64,000 nucleotides of DNA from Dyadobacter sp. CY323 (GCF_021390245.1 NZ_JAJUXH010000013.1:1-64000), one strand, 5' to 3'; positions 26,551-35,915 are shown, numbered from the stretch's first letter. Numbers and translations: made by a program. Notes: a model not told the origin generated them from the letters alone.

Positions 26551-28197
26551 TTATTTGGCCAGATTAGGGTTCACATTCACCTCCGTTTCAGGAATGGGCC
26601 AGGTTTCATCGGTTCCTTTTCTGAATTTTTTCGAGGTCACATACCAGCGGAATGCGGGGTCGATCTTTTTCGAGGTAGTGGCGTATCGTTTGGAATCAGG
26701 GAATGCGGCTCCCCAGAAATCACCGGCCAGTGCCTGGTCGGCGACACCCCAGCGCAGTAAGTCCCACAAACGTGTTCCCTCAAAAGCCATTTCGATCCGG
26801 CGTTCCCGGCGAAGAATCGGGCGGAGGGCTGCTGCATTTGTCTCAGTGATCCGGGGTAAATTGACAGACGCTCTGCCGCGCACTGCATTAATGGTTTGAT
26901 CCAAAAGTGCCTGGGTAATGGGCGTACCCGCTTCCAGTTGCGCTTCCAGGTAGCTCAGCAGTACTTCGGCGTACCGGATCACCGGGAGATTGCCCCCGTA
27001 GTCGGCGGTAAGGCTTCCGGTAAACGAGTCACTGAAAAATTTACGCAGTCCGTATCCGGTACGCGTCGCCTGTTTCGAATACGTCAGCTGGTCGACTGAA
27101 CTGGCGGAATCGGGGTGGCACACATACTTCCGGCCGCCAAATGTTGTCCCGTCCCAAAGAAACGTGTAACGGAAACGGGGATCCCGATTGGCGCCCATAT
27201 CCTTTGGATTGTATTTCGGACTGCTCAGCGAGAATGCAGTCCCATCGTCAAACCCATAATCATCGGCCAGGCTTCCGAGCGGATTAATAATATGCCAGCC
27301 ACCGTTGATGGCGGGATACGCATGCTGCGGCATCGCATTGGGCGCCTGCCCTGCCACGTGCTGAAGACTGAAAATAATCTCCTTACTGTTTTCATTGGCT
27401 GTATTAAACAGGCCTGCATAGTCGGGATCGATGATATTCTCGCCCAGGTCGATGATCTGCTTGTACGTAGCCGCTGCATCCGCGAACCGTTTTTCACTTA
27501 GGTACATGCGTCCCAGAAATGCGAGCGCAGCCTGCTTGCTCGCCCGTCCGATTTCGCTGGCAGCCAGGGATTTCTGGCCCGGCAGATCGCTGGCCGCAGC
27601 AGTAAGTTCATCCACCACAAACTGGACAATGGCAGCTTTTGGCGCTTTTTCTACATGATTGGCCTCATCGGGAGTCAACGTTTTGGTGACCAAAGGAACT
27701 GCCCCCCAATGTTGTGACATGTAGAAATACTGGGTTGCCCGCAGGAACCTGGCTTCGGCCGTGAGGCGGCGAATGGTCGCTTCGGTGGCAGGCACCTTTC
27801 CAATGTTTTCGATAAAATCGTTGGTAATCGCGATCCGGTTGTAGGAACCTACCCAGTACCCTTGTATCACGTTGTTATTGGCCGTGAGGGTACCGTCGGT
27901 GAGTTTGTTAAACGTCGAATTATCGCCGCGGCGGTCGTATGCATTATCGGTTGCAAATTCCAGGAAAACACTCCCGAAATAGCTCCACCAATCGTTGGGG
28001 ACCGTATTGGTACCATAGGTAATGCCGCCCCGGTACATGCCCGACAAGGCGATCATCGCATTGGACTCGGATGTCCAGAACACGTCTTTGGCAAATGCAT
28101 TGGTCGGGAATTGCTGCAGTTGATCATCGCAGGAAAGCAGCGACAACGGGATGAATGCCAGGATTGATTTACGTGATATGTATTTTAAAATATTCAT
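26551..28197 (-). CDS. SusD/RagB-family glycan-binding lipoprotein
   Basis: A 548-aa surface lipoprotein with lipobox LLSC (Cys23). Typical blocks are TAEARFLRATQYFYMSQHWGAVPLV and the C-terminal LPVIRYAEVLLSYLEAQLE and RERRIEMAFEGTRLWDLLRWG. It starts 3 bp after the SusC stop and precedes two sulfatases, so it should bind a sulfated oligosaccharide; that is inferred from context. Confidence 0.94.
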   Translation of the reverse strand: MNILKYISRKSILAFIPLSLLSCDDQLQQFPTNAFAKDVFWTSESNAMIALSGMYRGGITYGTNTVPNDWWSYFGSVFLEFATDNAYDRRGDNSTFNKLTDGTLTANNNVIQGYWVGSYNRIAITNDFIENIGKVPATEATIRRLTAEARFLRATQYFYMSQHWGAVPLVTKTLTPDEANHVEKAPKAAIVQFVVDELTAAASDLPGQKSLAASEIGRASKQAALAFLGRMYLSEKRFADAAATYKQIIDLGENIIDPDYAGLFNTANENSKEIIFSLQHVAGQAPNAMPQHAYPAINGGWHIINPLGSLADDYGFDDGTAFSLSSPKYNPKDMGANRDPRFRYTFLWDGTTFGGRKYVCHPDSASSVDQLTYSKQATRTGYGLRKFFSDSFTGSLTADYGGNLPVIRYAEVLLSYLEAQLEAGTPITQALLDQTINAVRGRASVNLPRITETNAAALRPILRRERRIEMAFEGTRLWDLLRWGVADQALAGDFWGAAFPDSKRYATTSKKIDPAFRWYVTSKKFRKGTDETWPIPETEVNVNPNLAK

Positions 28198-28200
28198 GAC

Positions 28201-31200
28201 TTAGAATTTGATATTGCAACCGAATGTATAAGTGGATAAGATGGGGTAATACGCTCCGGTGGTATTGACCTCGGGGTCCCAGCCTTGTCTGTATTTGCTC
28301 CATGTGATCGGGTTTTCAATGCTCACATACCATCTTACCCGGTCGATCTTGACCTTGCTGAGAATAGCTGCGGGCATGGTGTAGCCGAGCTGCACGTTTT
28401 TCACACGGAGATAGGATGCATTAAGTACCCAGAAATCGGATTGTAACGTGTTGGGTGTACCGCTGTTGGTGACCACTTCCAGCCGGGGGTATGCGGGGTA
28501 ACGCTGCGGGTTGGCAGGGTCGAATCTCTCCTCCATTTGCCAGCGTTGAATATTTCCCTGGTTAAAAAACGCGACACCGGCATAGTTGTTCAGCTGTCCT
28601 TGCACTCCGCCCGTTCCCTGCAGGAAGACCGAAAAGTCAAATGCTTTGTATTTCAAATCCAGGTTGAAACTGTACGTGTATTTGGGGATCCGGCTGCCCA
28701 GGTAAGTCCTGTCGTAAGTCGCGTCGACCTTTCCGTCGGGTACTCCATTAGGCCCGCTGATGTCGCGGTAACGGATGTCGCCGGCTTGCGCACCGGGAGT
28801 AATGGAGGTCTGGTTGGGCCATTGATCTACATCCTGTTTATCCTGGAACACACCGTCGGACAGGTAACCATAGTACATTTCCATGGGGTAGCCATTGAAA
28901 AGCGTCGAGCCATTTCCGACCAACCCATTGGGCTGCTGTACGTTGCCAAGTCCCAGGGAGACCACTTTATTCTGAATGATCGAAAGGTTGCTGCTGATCG
29001 AGTAGTTCAGCTTTCCGATGTGGTTCCGGTAGTATCCGTCAAACTCCCAGCCTTTGTTCTGCGCCTCCCCGGTATTGGTTTCACTTATCGCGACACCCAA
29101 AACGGTCGAAACGCTTGCGGAAGGTTTAAAAAGAATGTCAGTGGTATTGCGATTGAAGTAAGTGACATTGAAGCCCAGTTTTCTGTTGAAAAACTCAGTT
29201 TCGATCCCCACATCCGTCGTTTCCGTCGACTCCCATTTAATGTTGGCGTCTTTATAAGTCGAATAAGCCGCTCCGGTGGTGATCGCGTTTCCGAACGGAT
29301 AATTTCTGCCTGAATTAAGTACCGTCTGATACGGGTAGTTACCGATGTTCTGATTACCTAAAATACCCCAGGATGCTTTCAGTTTAAGGTTTGATAACCA
29401 GGTAGCGCTTTTCAGGAATTGCTCCTCCGAAAGTCTCCAGCCGGCAGCCAGGGAGGGAAATACAGCATATTTATTATTGTCGGGAAAACGCGAGGAACCG
29501 TCGTAGCGCAGGGTAGCTTCAAACAGGTATTTATCATCTCTGTTAAATTTCAGACGTCCGAAATACGACTGGATCGCCCACTGCTCGGCATACCCGTTTA
29601 CCTGCTGATTGTCCGCGCCGCCCATGTCAATGGCCGTGTAATCGTTGCTTGGGAAGGACTGCCGGAAACCCGACATATAATCGCTCTGCTCATTCTCAAA
29701 AGAATAACCCAGCAGAAAATCCACCGTGTTTCTCCGGAAGGTTTTCGAATACTCTCCGATAAACTGCAGGGTTTTATAAATTTCCTTGTTCCGGTCCTGG
29801 TTCAGGGTAGACTGTGCCAGGTTGAAGTTTGCATTGAGGCGCTGGGAAGCATTGTAGGATACGCGCTCCAGCAATGCAAAATTGTACCCGCCTATCGCTG
29901 AGAAGTTCAGGCCTTCCAGCGGTTGCCAGTTCAATTTCATGTTTGTCGACAACCGGTTTTGCGGGTTTTTGAAATAAGAAGAAGACGCGATCCACGAAAC
30001 AGGAGTACCACCGCTCTCCGGCCCTACGCCAAAGTCCCCATTCGAAGCCTGGCCCAGATAGACGGCCGGGTACCTAACCGCATTTTGAATCAACTGATCC
30101 GTAAGTTCACCGCCTTTGTTGCCCGTAGCCTGCGGTTCGTTACGCTGCTGCGACGAGGCACCGATTCTTGTTGTTAACCTGAAGTTCTTGCCCAGTTCAT
30201 TTTCCAGGTTCAGGCGGACGTTGTACCGGCTGAAATCATTCTTTGGAATAATCCCTTTTTGATTGATATAACCACCCGACAAAAAGTATTTTGCACGCTC
30301 ATTGCCTCCATTAATGCTAATGGTATGGCCCGTCTGGATGCCGTTTTCCGAGAAAAGTTTATCCAGAAATTTGGTGTTGGGAAAATTGTCCGGGTCACTT
30401 TGCGAGCGGTATTTCTCAATATCTTCCGCAGAATAGGTTTTGGTCCCGGACGCGATATTGAACATTTCCGCATATTCCCAGGAATTCAGGAAGTCCGGCA
30501 GCTTCGTCGCTTTGTTGAAACCGACATATCCATTGTAACTAATCTTTGCTTTGCCCGGCCCCCCGTTTTTAGTCGTCACCAGGATCACTCCATTGGCCGA
30601 CCGCGCACCGTAAATGGCGGCTGAGGAAGCGTCTTTCAAAACAGAAATAGACTGAATGTCATCCGGACTGATGTCATTGAGCGTCCCCGGAATTCCGTCC
30701 ACCAAAACCAATGCATCAGGAGTGGCGCCGAAAGAACCCACACCCCGTACACGTATGGTACCTTGGTTTGCTCCCGGGCGGCCCGAACCTACTGTTACGG
30801 TAACCCCGGGCATTTGGCCTGTGATGGCATGTGCAACCTGCGTCACCGGCCGGTTTTCAATGGCATCCGAGCCGATCTGCGAAACAGACCCGATCACGTT
30901 TACCTTCTTTTGTTCCCCGTAACCGACAACCACGAGCTCTTTGAGTAACCGCTGATCAGAAACAAGCGTAACATCCAGATTACTTCTGTTTCCGACCACA
31001 ATTTCCTGGGTAACGTACCCGACAAATGAGAAGATCAGGGTGGAGCTTGCATCCAGGCCATCTAATGTAAAAGTACCATCGCCGTTTGATGAGGTTCCCT
31101 GGCCTGTTCCTTTCAGAAGGATGCTCACGCCAGGGATACCCTCCCCTTTTTCGTCGATGATCTTGCCGCTGACCGTTTGGCGTGCATAAGCGACACCGGT

Positions 31201-31296
31201 GGCCAGGACGAAAGCAAATGTGAGGGCGGCCCCGAGCAGCAGGCTGGCCGCCTGTCTTTTCAGGGTAAATAATTTTGATCTAAAATGTAGACACAT
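28201..31296 (-). CDS. SusC/RagA-type TonB-dependent receptor
   Basis: A 1031-aa outer-membrane receptor. The N-terminus has a hydrophobic export signal (about 17-38), a carboxypeptidase-regulatory-like domain (about 41-113), TonB-box-like KELVVVGYGEQKK (119-131), plug (ALVLVDGIPG; VLKDASSAAIYGARSANGVI) and a barrel ending in GCNIKF. There is no STN domain, so regulation is not through FecR directly. It is first in a four-gene operon with a -7-like box 31 bp upstream. Start ATG at 31296; the next Met-poor stretch gives no better choice. Confidence 0.94.
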   Translation of the reverse strand: MCLHFRSKLFTLKRQAASLLLGAALTFAFVLATGVAYARQTVSGKIIDEKGEGIPGVSILLKGTGQGTSSNGDGTFTLDGLDASSTLIFSFVGYVTQEIVVGNRSNLDVTLVSDQRLLKELVVVGYGEQKKVNVIGSVSQIGSDAIENRPVTQVAHAITGQMPGVTVTVGSGRPGANQGTIRVRGVGSFGATPDALVLVDGIPGTLNDISPDDIQSISVLKDASSAAIYGARSANGVILVTTKNGGPGKAKISYNGYVGFNKATKLPDFLNSWEYAEMFNIASGTKTYSAEDIEKYRSQSDPDNFPNTKFLDKLFSENGIQTGHTISINGGNERAKYFLSGGYINQKGIIPKNDFSRYNVRLNLENELGKNFRLTTRIGASSQQRNEPQATGNKGGELTDQLIQNAVRYPAVYLGQASNGDFGVGPESGGTPVSWIASSSYFKNPQNRLSTNMKLNWQPLEGLNFSAIGGYNFALLERVSYNASQRLNANFNLAQSTLNQDRNKEIYKTLQFIGEYSKTFRRNTVDFLLGYSFENEQSDYMSGFRQSFPSNDYTAIDMGGADNQQVNGYAEQWAIQSYFGRLKFNRDDKYLFEATLRYDGSSRFPDNNKYAVFPSLAAGWRLSEEQFLKSATWLSNLKLKASWGILGNQNIGNYPYQTVLNSGRNYPFGNAITTGAAYSTYKDANIKWESTETTDVGIETEFFNRKLGFNVTYFNRNTTDILFKPSASVSTVLGVAISETNTGEAQNKGWEFDGYYRNHIGKLNYSISSNLSIIQNKVVSLGLGNVQQPNGLVGNGSTLFNGYPMEMYYGYLSDGVFQDKQDVDQWPNQTSITPGAQAGDIRYRDISGPNGVPDGKVDATYDRTYLGSRIPKYTYSFNLDLKYKAFDFSVFLQGTGGVQGQLNNYAGVAFFNQGNIQRWQMEERFDPANPQRYPAYPRLEVVTNSGTPNTLQSDFWVLNASYLRVKNVQLGYTMPAAILSKVKIDRVRWYVSIENPITWSKYRQGWDPEVNTTGAYYPILSTYTFGCNIKF

Positions 31297-31316
31297 GGGT
31301 TAAACAATTAATACTA

Positions 31317-31352
31317 GTTAGTCTAGCAAATATATAGAAAATAGAGACTAAC
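31317..31352. promoter_or_regulatory. Inverted repeat bracketing a predicted -7 box
   Basis: GTTAGTCT (31317-31324) and AGACTAAC (31345-31352) are perfect inverted copies 20 bp apart. Between them, on the minus strand, TATATTTG (31334-31327) matches the Bacteroidota -7 consensus TAnnTTTG. A TTTG that could act as -33 is at 31362-31359, with a 24-bp spacer that is longer than usual. A regulator bound here would block or remodel the promoter of the SusC at 31296. Confidence 0.45.
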
Positions 31353-31462
31353 GAAAGACAAAAAAAGGTTTGGCTGAGATAATCCGGCAGGCTGACCTGG
31401 ATCAGATCAGTTTCAAATGCATCAAAAGTAACGTGATGCTACCTGGTATATGCTGATAATGA

Positions 31463-31515
31463 GCCTGATGGGCATATCAGGCTTGATAAGTATGCGGCGA
31501 ACGATGGCCGCATAC
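31463..31515. other. Two adjacent hairpins in a 285-bp intergenic gap
   Basis: GCCTGAT (31463-31469) / ATCAGGC (31476-31482), and GTATGCGGC (31490-31498) / GCCGCATAC (31507-31515), are perfect stems. They lie 67 to 119 nt past the stop of the GH99-like gene on the minus strand and upstream of the SusC promoter. No clear T-run follows, so they may be attenuating or RNA-stabilising structures rather than simple terminators. The rest of 31297-31581 shows no gene. Confidence 0.5.
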
Positions 31516-31581
31516 CATTTGAAGATCAATAATTTCTTTAATGCGAAGGGTAAGGGTTTGTCACAACAAGTATATTCCAGG

Positions 31582-32667
31582 TTACTTGCCCCTGCTCCTC
31601 TTTTTAAAAGCTGCTTTCAGGCCGTCCAATGGGTTTAATCCGGTTTTACCGGGGGTGAGCCACGCTCCTTCCCCATTTTCGTTCCAGGCATAGAGCAAGC
31701 CTATCCGCTCTGCGGTCATGCGGTTTGGGTTCGCATTCATCCAGTTGATCAGGCCCCTGACAGACGCTTCGGCCGATTTGGCAGAAAATCCGGTGAAGTA
31801 TGGACGCTCCTGATATTTGTTTTTGTCGTTGGACCAGGGCCGTGGATCCCAACCCATGGTGGATACCGGAATGTACGGTTTCTTCACGGAGCTACCCAGT
31901 TTGGTCCAAAGCCGCTGCTCGGCAGCTTGCAAAGTGTCGATCGGAATGGCCTGATCTTTCCCGATAAAACCGACACTGTGGTAATTATAACCTGTAATGA
32001 CATCCGCCCCGGCCTCTTCGGCCTTCGCAATGCCGTCGGCAGAACCTGCACAAACGGCAATCGTAGCACCTGCTAATCCGGCCTCCCTGGCACTCTTCCT
32101 GAGCTTTTCAAATGCCTCGCTCACCGCCAGGCCGGAGCCAAAGTTTTTGAGTAACGATGCGCTTTCAAAGAAAATCAGCAGTGGCTTTTTATCCACTTTC
32201 AGGTACTGGGGATTTTTAAATTCCTCCAACCATATTTTGGTGAGCTTGTCCCAGTTCTCCGGCCCCACGTCGAAGCCGCCATGGTTAGCCACCAAAAGAC
32301 AATATTCAAGCTTCTTCACATTTTTGGAAGATTTATAGAACGAGATTGCCCTGTTTTCCGGCAGTTCTTCCACGGTTTTACCGTTTCGGTGATACCAGCA
32401 AAAACTAAAAAAAGAAAGACCCGCATCTGCGGCGAGCGCAATCTGCTCATCCACAATATTCTGCGTGCTGGTCACCCAGCCCCAGACTGGCTCCCGATCG
32501 GGATAATTGGCTTCCAGGTCTTTGGTAATGTGAAACGTCGTACCGCTCCATCCATCAAAGTAGTAAGCGCCGATTTTATTTTTCCCTTTTTGTGCAAAAG
32601 TCGCGCCTCCTCCGTCCAGGATCAGCGTAGTTAGAAAACAGAAAGTAAAGAGGTTTAGGAATTTCAT
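31582..32667 (-). CDS. GH99-like (WbsX-type) protein A
   Basis: A 361-aa exported protein; ATG at 32667 gives MKFLNLFTFCFLTTLIL as signal. A longer in-frame start would add 30 polar residues and overlap the upstream gene. It contains the GH99-like/WbsX fold: IGAYYFDGWSG (32-42), REPVWGW, LSFFSFCWYHRNG and the C-terminal YAWNENGEGAWLTPG. Glu330 and Glu333 form E-x-x-E, the spacing of the catalytic EWHE of GH99 endo-mannosidases. It may cleave an internal glycosidic bond, but the family is poorly characterised. It is paralogous to the protein at 33710-34831; both flank a phosphoesterase. Confidence 0.82.
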   Translation of the reverse strand: MKFLNLFTFCFLTTLILDGGGATFAQKGKNKIGAYYFDGWSGTTFHITKDLEANYPDREPVWGWVTSTQNIVDEQIALAADAGLSFFSFCWYHRNGKTVEELPENRAISFYKSSKNVKKLEYCLLVANHGGFDVGPENWDKLTKIWLEEFKNPQYLKVDKKPLLIFFESASLLKNFGSGLAVSEAFEKLRKSAREAGLAGATIAVCAGSADGIAKAEEAGADVITGYNYHSVGFIGKDQAIPIDTLQAAEQRLWTKLGSSVKKPYIPVSTMGWDPRPWSNDKNKYQERPYFTGFSAKSAEASVRGLINWMNANPNRMTAERIGLLYAWNENGEGAWLTPGKTGLNPLDGLKAAFKKRSRGK

Positions 32668-32686
32668 GTCCGGTGTTTTGTGATGG

Positions 32687-33673
32687 TTATTTATCCGCAG
32701 GTTTAGTCCGGGATCGGTCTTCCGATTGTTTGATGAAATCAATCCCTTCAATGCCAAATTTGGACGAGTCCTCCTTCGTCTTTTTATAAAAGGGAGAATA
32801 CATACTGGCTGTTACCGTCTTCTTGTCAATATCAAAAGACAGTAACCGGATGTACCCGCCGCCAAGATCTTCGTTCTGATAGTTTTGCAGGATCTGGTAC
32901 ACAGTGTTACCTTTTTCACCCTTGTCCACTTTCAATGCCGAGCTCATCACGTGGCCGCTGAGCACAAAGCGGATGTTTGAATATTTTTTTATTAACCTGT
33001 CAAACACCACCTGAGGGCTGAAATCTCCGTAACCTGCAGTGCTGGAGGCAACTTCACCTTTGGGTGTGAGGTGATAATGGGTGATGATGATCACGTTGTA
33101 ATTAAAAAACGCTTTTACTACATCCCCGGCCCAGTTGATCGGGCCCATCCGCGGACAGAATTCCAGGCTGATCACCAGCCAGTTCGTGTCACCGACCTTG
33201 AATGTATAATACGCATTGTCACTTTTTCCGGCCTCATATCTTCCCCGCTGATTCGAAAAACGGCTCACAGGGAAATAGGAGTTGAATTTTTCAGTCTTCC
33301 GCAGATTTTGGTTCACATTACCCGGGGCCGCGCTGCCGCTGTTGAAACCGACCGCCTCCGTATCGTGATTACCGAGCGCGATGGCATATGGAATGTGATT
33401 CTCGTCAAATGCCTCATATCCTTTGCTGGCAACCTCGTAATGGTCATAATTATCAAAATTGACGAGGTCGCCCACGTGCAGGACCATGGGAATGTGAAGG
33501 GAATCTTTGTGATCCACCACCCATTTGATCCGGCTGTCGAACATCCTGTGGTTACCGCCAACCTCGCTCTGGGTGTCGGGAAAAACAGGTATCGTGAATT
33601 TTTGGGCCGTGCCCGGAAAAGCCAGCGCAACGCCGAGCAGGGGCAGGAGAAATGCTTTTTTTATTTGCTTCAT
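32687..33673 (-). CDS. Exported calcineurin-like metallophosphoesterase
   Basis: A 328-aa protein with signal peptide (about 1-23). The metallophosphoesterase motifs are in order: FPDTQSE (32-38, D-x-Q in place of the common D-x-H), HVGDLVNFDNY (66-76), ALGNHDTEA (99-107), ITHYHL and LSGHVMSS. It should hydrolyse a phosphomonoester or diester in the periplasm. Its place between two GH99-like genes in a SusC/D locus suggests a phosphate-bearing glycan rather than general phosphate scavenging; inference only. Confidence 0.88.
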   Translation of the reverse strand: MKQIKKAFLLPLLGVALAFPGTAQKFTIPVFPDTQSEVGGNHRMFDSRIKWVVDHKDSLHIPMVLHVGDLVNFDNYDHYEVASKGYEAFDENHIPYAIALGNHDTEAVGFNSGSAAPGNVNQNLRKTEKFNSYFPVSRFSNQRGRYEAGKSDNAYYTFKVGDTNWLVISLEFCPRMGPINWAGDVVKAFFNYNVIIITHYHLTPKGEVASSTAGYGDFSPQVVFDRLIKKYSNIRFVLSGHVMSSALKVDKGEKGNTVYQILQNYQNEDLGGGYIRLLSFDIDKKTVTASMYSPFYKKTKEDSSKFGIEGIDFIKQSEDRSRTKPADK

Positions 33674-33709
33674 TTTAGATCAGGATAAACAGGTGCAATA
33701 TTCAGTGAG

Positions 33710-34831
33710 CTATTTGACTTTCTTTTTCTGATCCTTTACCACCTCTTTCACAACTTTCAGATACTGTGCTTTCGGATCACCTTTCGTGGGGACCAGATAC
33801 CCGCCCTCTCCCAGTTCGTTCCAGGCATAAATGAGCAGCAGGCGCTCGGGAACAGTCTGGTCGGGATGTTCATCCATCCATCGCACCGCGTCCTGAAGAA
33901 AGGTTTTGAACTGGCCCGGCGTACGTCCGGTGTAATACCAGCCCTGCTTTGCCCCTCCTTTTCCGTTTCCGCCGGCATCTTCCCAGGGACGTTTATCCCA
34001 CCCCGCAATCACGGTAGGAATGTAAGGCTGCTGGCTTGTGCCCTGCCATTTGGCGCGTTGCGCATTTGCGAGTTCCTCGTATTTATGTTCTTCGTGACCA
34101 GACGAATAACCCGGCACTACATTGTAATGCGTGGTAACCTCGAAGTTCTTACCCTCGGTATTCCCGCATCCCGCGATGGTCAGTCCCTGCTTCAAGCCCT
34201 GCTTTTTTGACACTTCCTGCATTTTTGCAAGCGACTCATTTTCTATTCCTTTTGAATTAAAAATAACCACCATCGGCTTCCCATTCACCTGCATATACTG
34301 CGGATCGTTGAAATACTGCATCCAGTGCCCGGTTGCCTTTTCCCAGTTATCGGGACCGACTATTTCAGCCCCCTGATGATTGGCTACCAATAAGGCAAAT
34401 TTGATCCTGTTCTTGTTTTTTGCTTTGAGGTACCGGTTCATGCTTTCGTGGCCGGGAAGTTTTGCAATGGCTTCAAGATTGATCGGCCCCTGTGTATCTC
34501 GCCAGTACCAGCAGAAAAGGAAGAACTCCACACCATTGTCCGCAGCCAGGTCGATTTGGCGTTCCATGATCTCCTGAGAGTCATTTCGCCAGCCCCAGAC
34601 AGGCTCGCGGTCCGGGAACTCGTCCAGCATTCTTTTGGTAACCTGGCGGGGCGCATTCTTCGCCCAGGGTTGCGTGGGATCGTCTGCCTTGGCGTTCTTG
34701 CCTCCCCAGCCGTCGTAATAATAGGCGCCAACTTTAACCGGCTTCCCGGCAGACTGGGCCATTGCCGGCAGGTCTAAACAAAACAAGATAACCAGCGCAG
34801 CCGAAAAGCTGCTCAAAAGTGATTTTTTCAT
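33710..34831 (-). CDS. GH99-like (WbsX-type) protein B
   Basis: A 373-aa exported protein (signal about 1-25). It shows the same blocks as its paralogue: VGAYYYDGWGGKNAK, REPVWGW, VEFFLFCWYWRD and C-terminal YAWNELGEGGYLVPT, with Glu339 and Glu342 in E-x-x-E spacing. Compared with protein A it carries a longer loop after the first motif (ADDPTQPWAKNAPRQV). Two versions in one operon suggest action on two linkages or on successive parts of one glycan. Spacing to the phosphoesterase gene is 36 bp. Confidence 0.82.
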   Translation of the reverse strand: MKKSLLSSFSAALVILFCLDLPAMAQSAGKPVKVGAYYYDGWGGKNAKADDPTQPWAKNAPRQVTKRMLDEFPDREPVWGWRNDSQEIMERQIDLAADNGVEFFLFCWYWRDTQGPINLEAIAKLPGHESMNRYLKAKNKNRIKFALLVANHQGAEIVGPDNWEKATGHWMQYFNDPQYMQVNGKPMVVIFNSKGIENESLAKMQEVSKKQGLKQGLTIAGCGNTEGKNFEVTTHYNVVPGYSSGHEEHKYEELANAQRAKWQGTSQQPYIPTVIAGWDKRPWEDAGGNGKGGAKQGWYYTGRTPGQFKTFLQDAVRWMDEHPDQTVPERLLLIYAWNELGEGGYLVPTKGDPKAQYLKVVKEVVKDQKKKVK

Positions 34832-34864
34832 AGAATAATTACTAATCTGCGTTCCGGGGAATCG

Positions 34865-35878
34865 TTATTGGGAAATTAAAGGTGTGAACAGCTCCATGAC
34901 CACTCCCCGGTCTCTTACGACCAGCGTATCGGTGGCCGTGTATTTCTTGCCTGCTTCGCTGAATTCATAGGTCAAATGGATGGCATCACGCTTTTTATTG
35001 CCCCAGTTATCCGCATCGTCGAGGAATTTGCCGGTGCCCGTAATTACTCCCGAAGTGCCCGCTGTACCCTGGACGGTACAATTGTCTCCATTGAAAGTCA
35101 GAAGCATACGCAGGGCTCCGGTCATGCCTTTGGAACGGATTACCCCGTCTACCGCAACCTTATTTTTAGCCTTCGTATTCAATGTCCATACTTCGTCTTT
35201 TTCTACGTACTGCTGACGGTACACATTGGTTTCCAGTGCTTTGCCCGCCGAATCGATGGTACTTCTTCCCCGGTGAAAATAGCTACCATGAAAAGGGTTC
35301 ACATATTTGACGGCAAACATGGTAAAGTCTTTTGGCACCACTTCCCAGTTGGCAACAATCCTCGGATCCGGACGCTCCATGGTTGATTTACCTCTGAGCA
35401 ACGAGTCGAGATTCGCGACTTCCTTGATGCGGACCGGCAATACGTACGCCAGCCTGCTGGCCAGTGTATCATCAAAAAAATCGTCGGATAACTGCACTTC
35501 GATACTGCCATTGAATTCTCCCGCCGGAATGATCAGCTGATTGGCTGCGCTCAGTTTGTAATATTTTTCGGGAAGCGGGTACATGGGTTGACCGGTAGAA
35601 GCGAACCGGGCCTGATTACAAAGGCTGTTGTCGACTTCAATGGTAAAGATCCGGTCCTTATCGTTCTTGTAAACGCCGCCCATCGCTGCTGAAATCTGAA
35701 ATTTGTGGGCATTGTCGTTCGTATTATCGTAAATATAGTCACCCAGCACGAGTGTCCGGATCGGATATTGATATGGGAAATAACCAGTGGTGTATTCAAA
35801 GTCGGGGAATTCGATCTCCTGGTTTTTGCACCCTGTCATGATCGCCAGAAGAACCAGTAGGAATGATATCTTTTTCAT
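34865..35878 (-). CDS. DUF1735/DUF5627-like surface lipoprotein
   Basis: A 337-aa lipoprotein (lipobox MTGC, Cys17). The N-terminal half resembles DUF1735 (BT_3987-like) domains of glycan-utilisation loci, with VDNSLCNQARF and a beta-rich segment. The C-terminal half (about 190-335) is compatible with DUF5627. Such proteins usually sit next to SusD and act as accessory surface glycan-binding proteins. It lies 33 bp upstream of the GH99-like gene and 37 bp after SusD. Family placement is from sequence character and context and is moderately sure. Confidence 0.68.
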   Translation of the reverse strand: MKKISFLLVLLAIMTGCKNQEIEFPDFEYTTGYFPYQYPIRTLVLGDYIYDNTNDNAHKFQISAAMGGVYKNDKDRIFTIEVDNSLCNQARFASTGQPMYPLPEKYYKLSAANQLIIPAGEFNGSIEVQLSDDFFDDTLASRLAYVLPVRIKEVANLDSLLRGKSTMERPDPRIVANWEVVPKDFTMFAVKYVNPFHGSYFHRGRSTIDSAGKALETNVYRQQYVEKDEVWTLNTKAKNKVAVDGVIRSKGMTGALRMLLTFNGDNCTVQGTAGTSGVITGTGKFLDDADNWGNKKRDAIHLTYEFSEAGKKYTATDTLVVRDRGVVMELFTPLISQ

Positions 35879-35915
35879 AGTAAAAATGATTTGATTGTCG
35901 TCAGTACGCGGGACG

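Noticed and set aside
25266-26567. A 433-codon frame antisense to the long sulfatase
   Set aside because: It exactly shadows a strongly supported sulfatase, has no family features, and long antisense frames are common opposite biased coding sequence.
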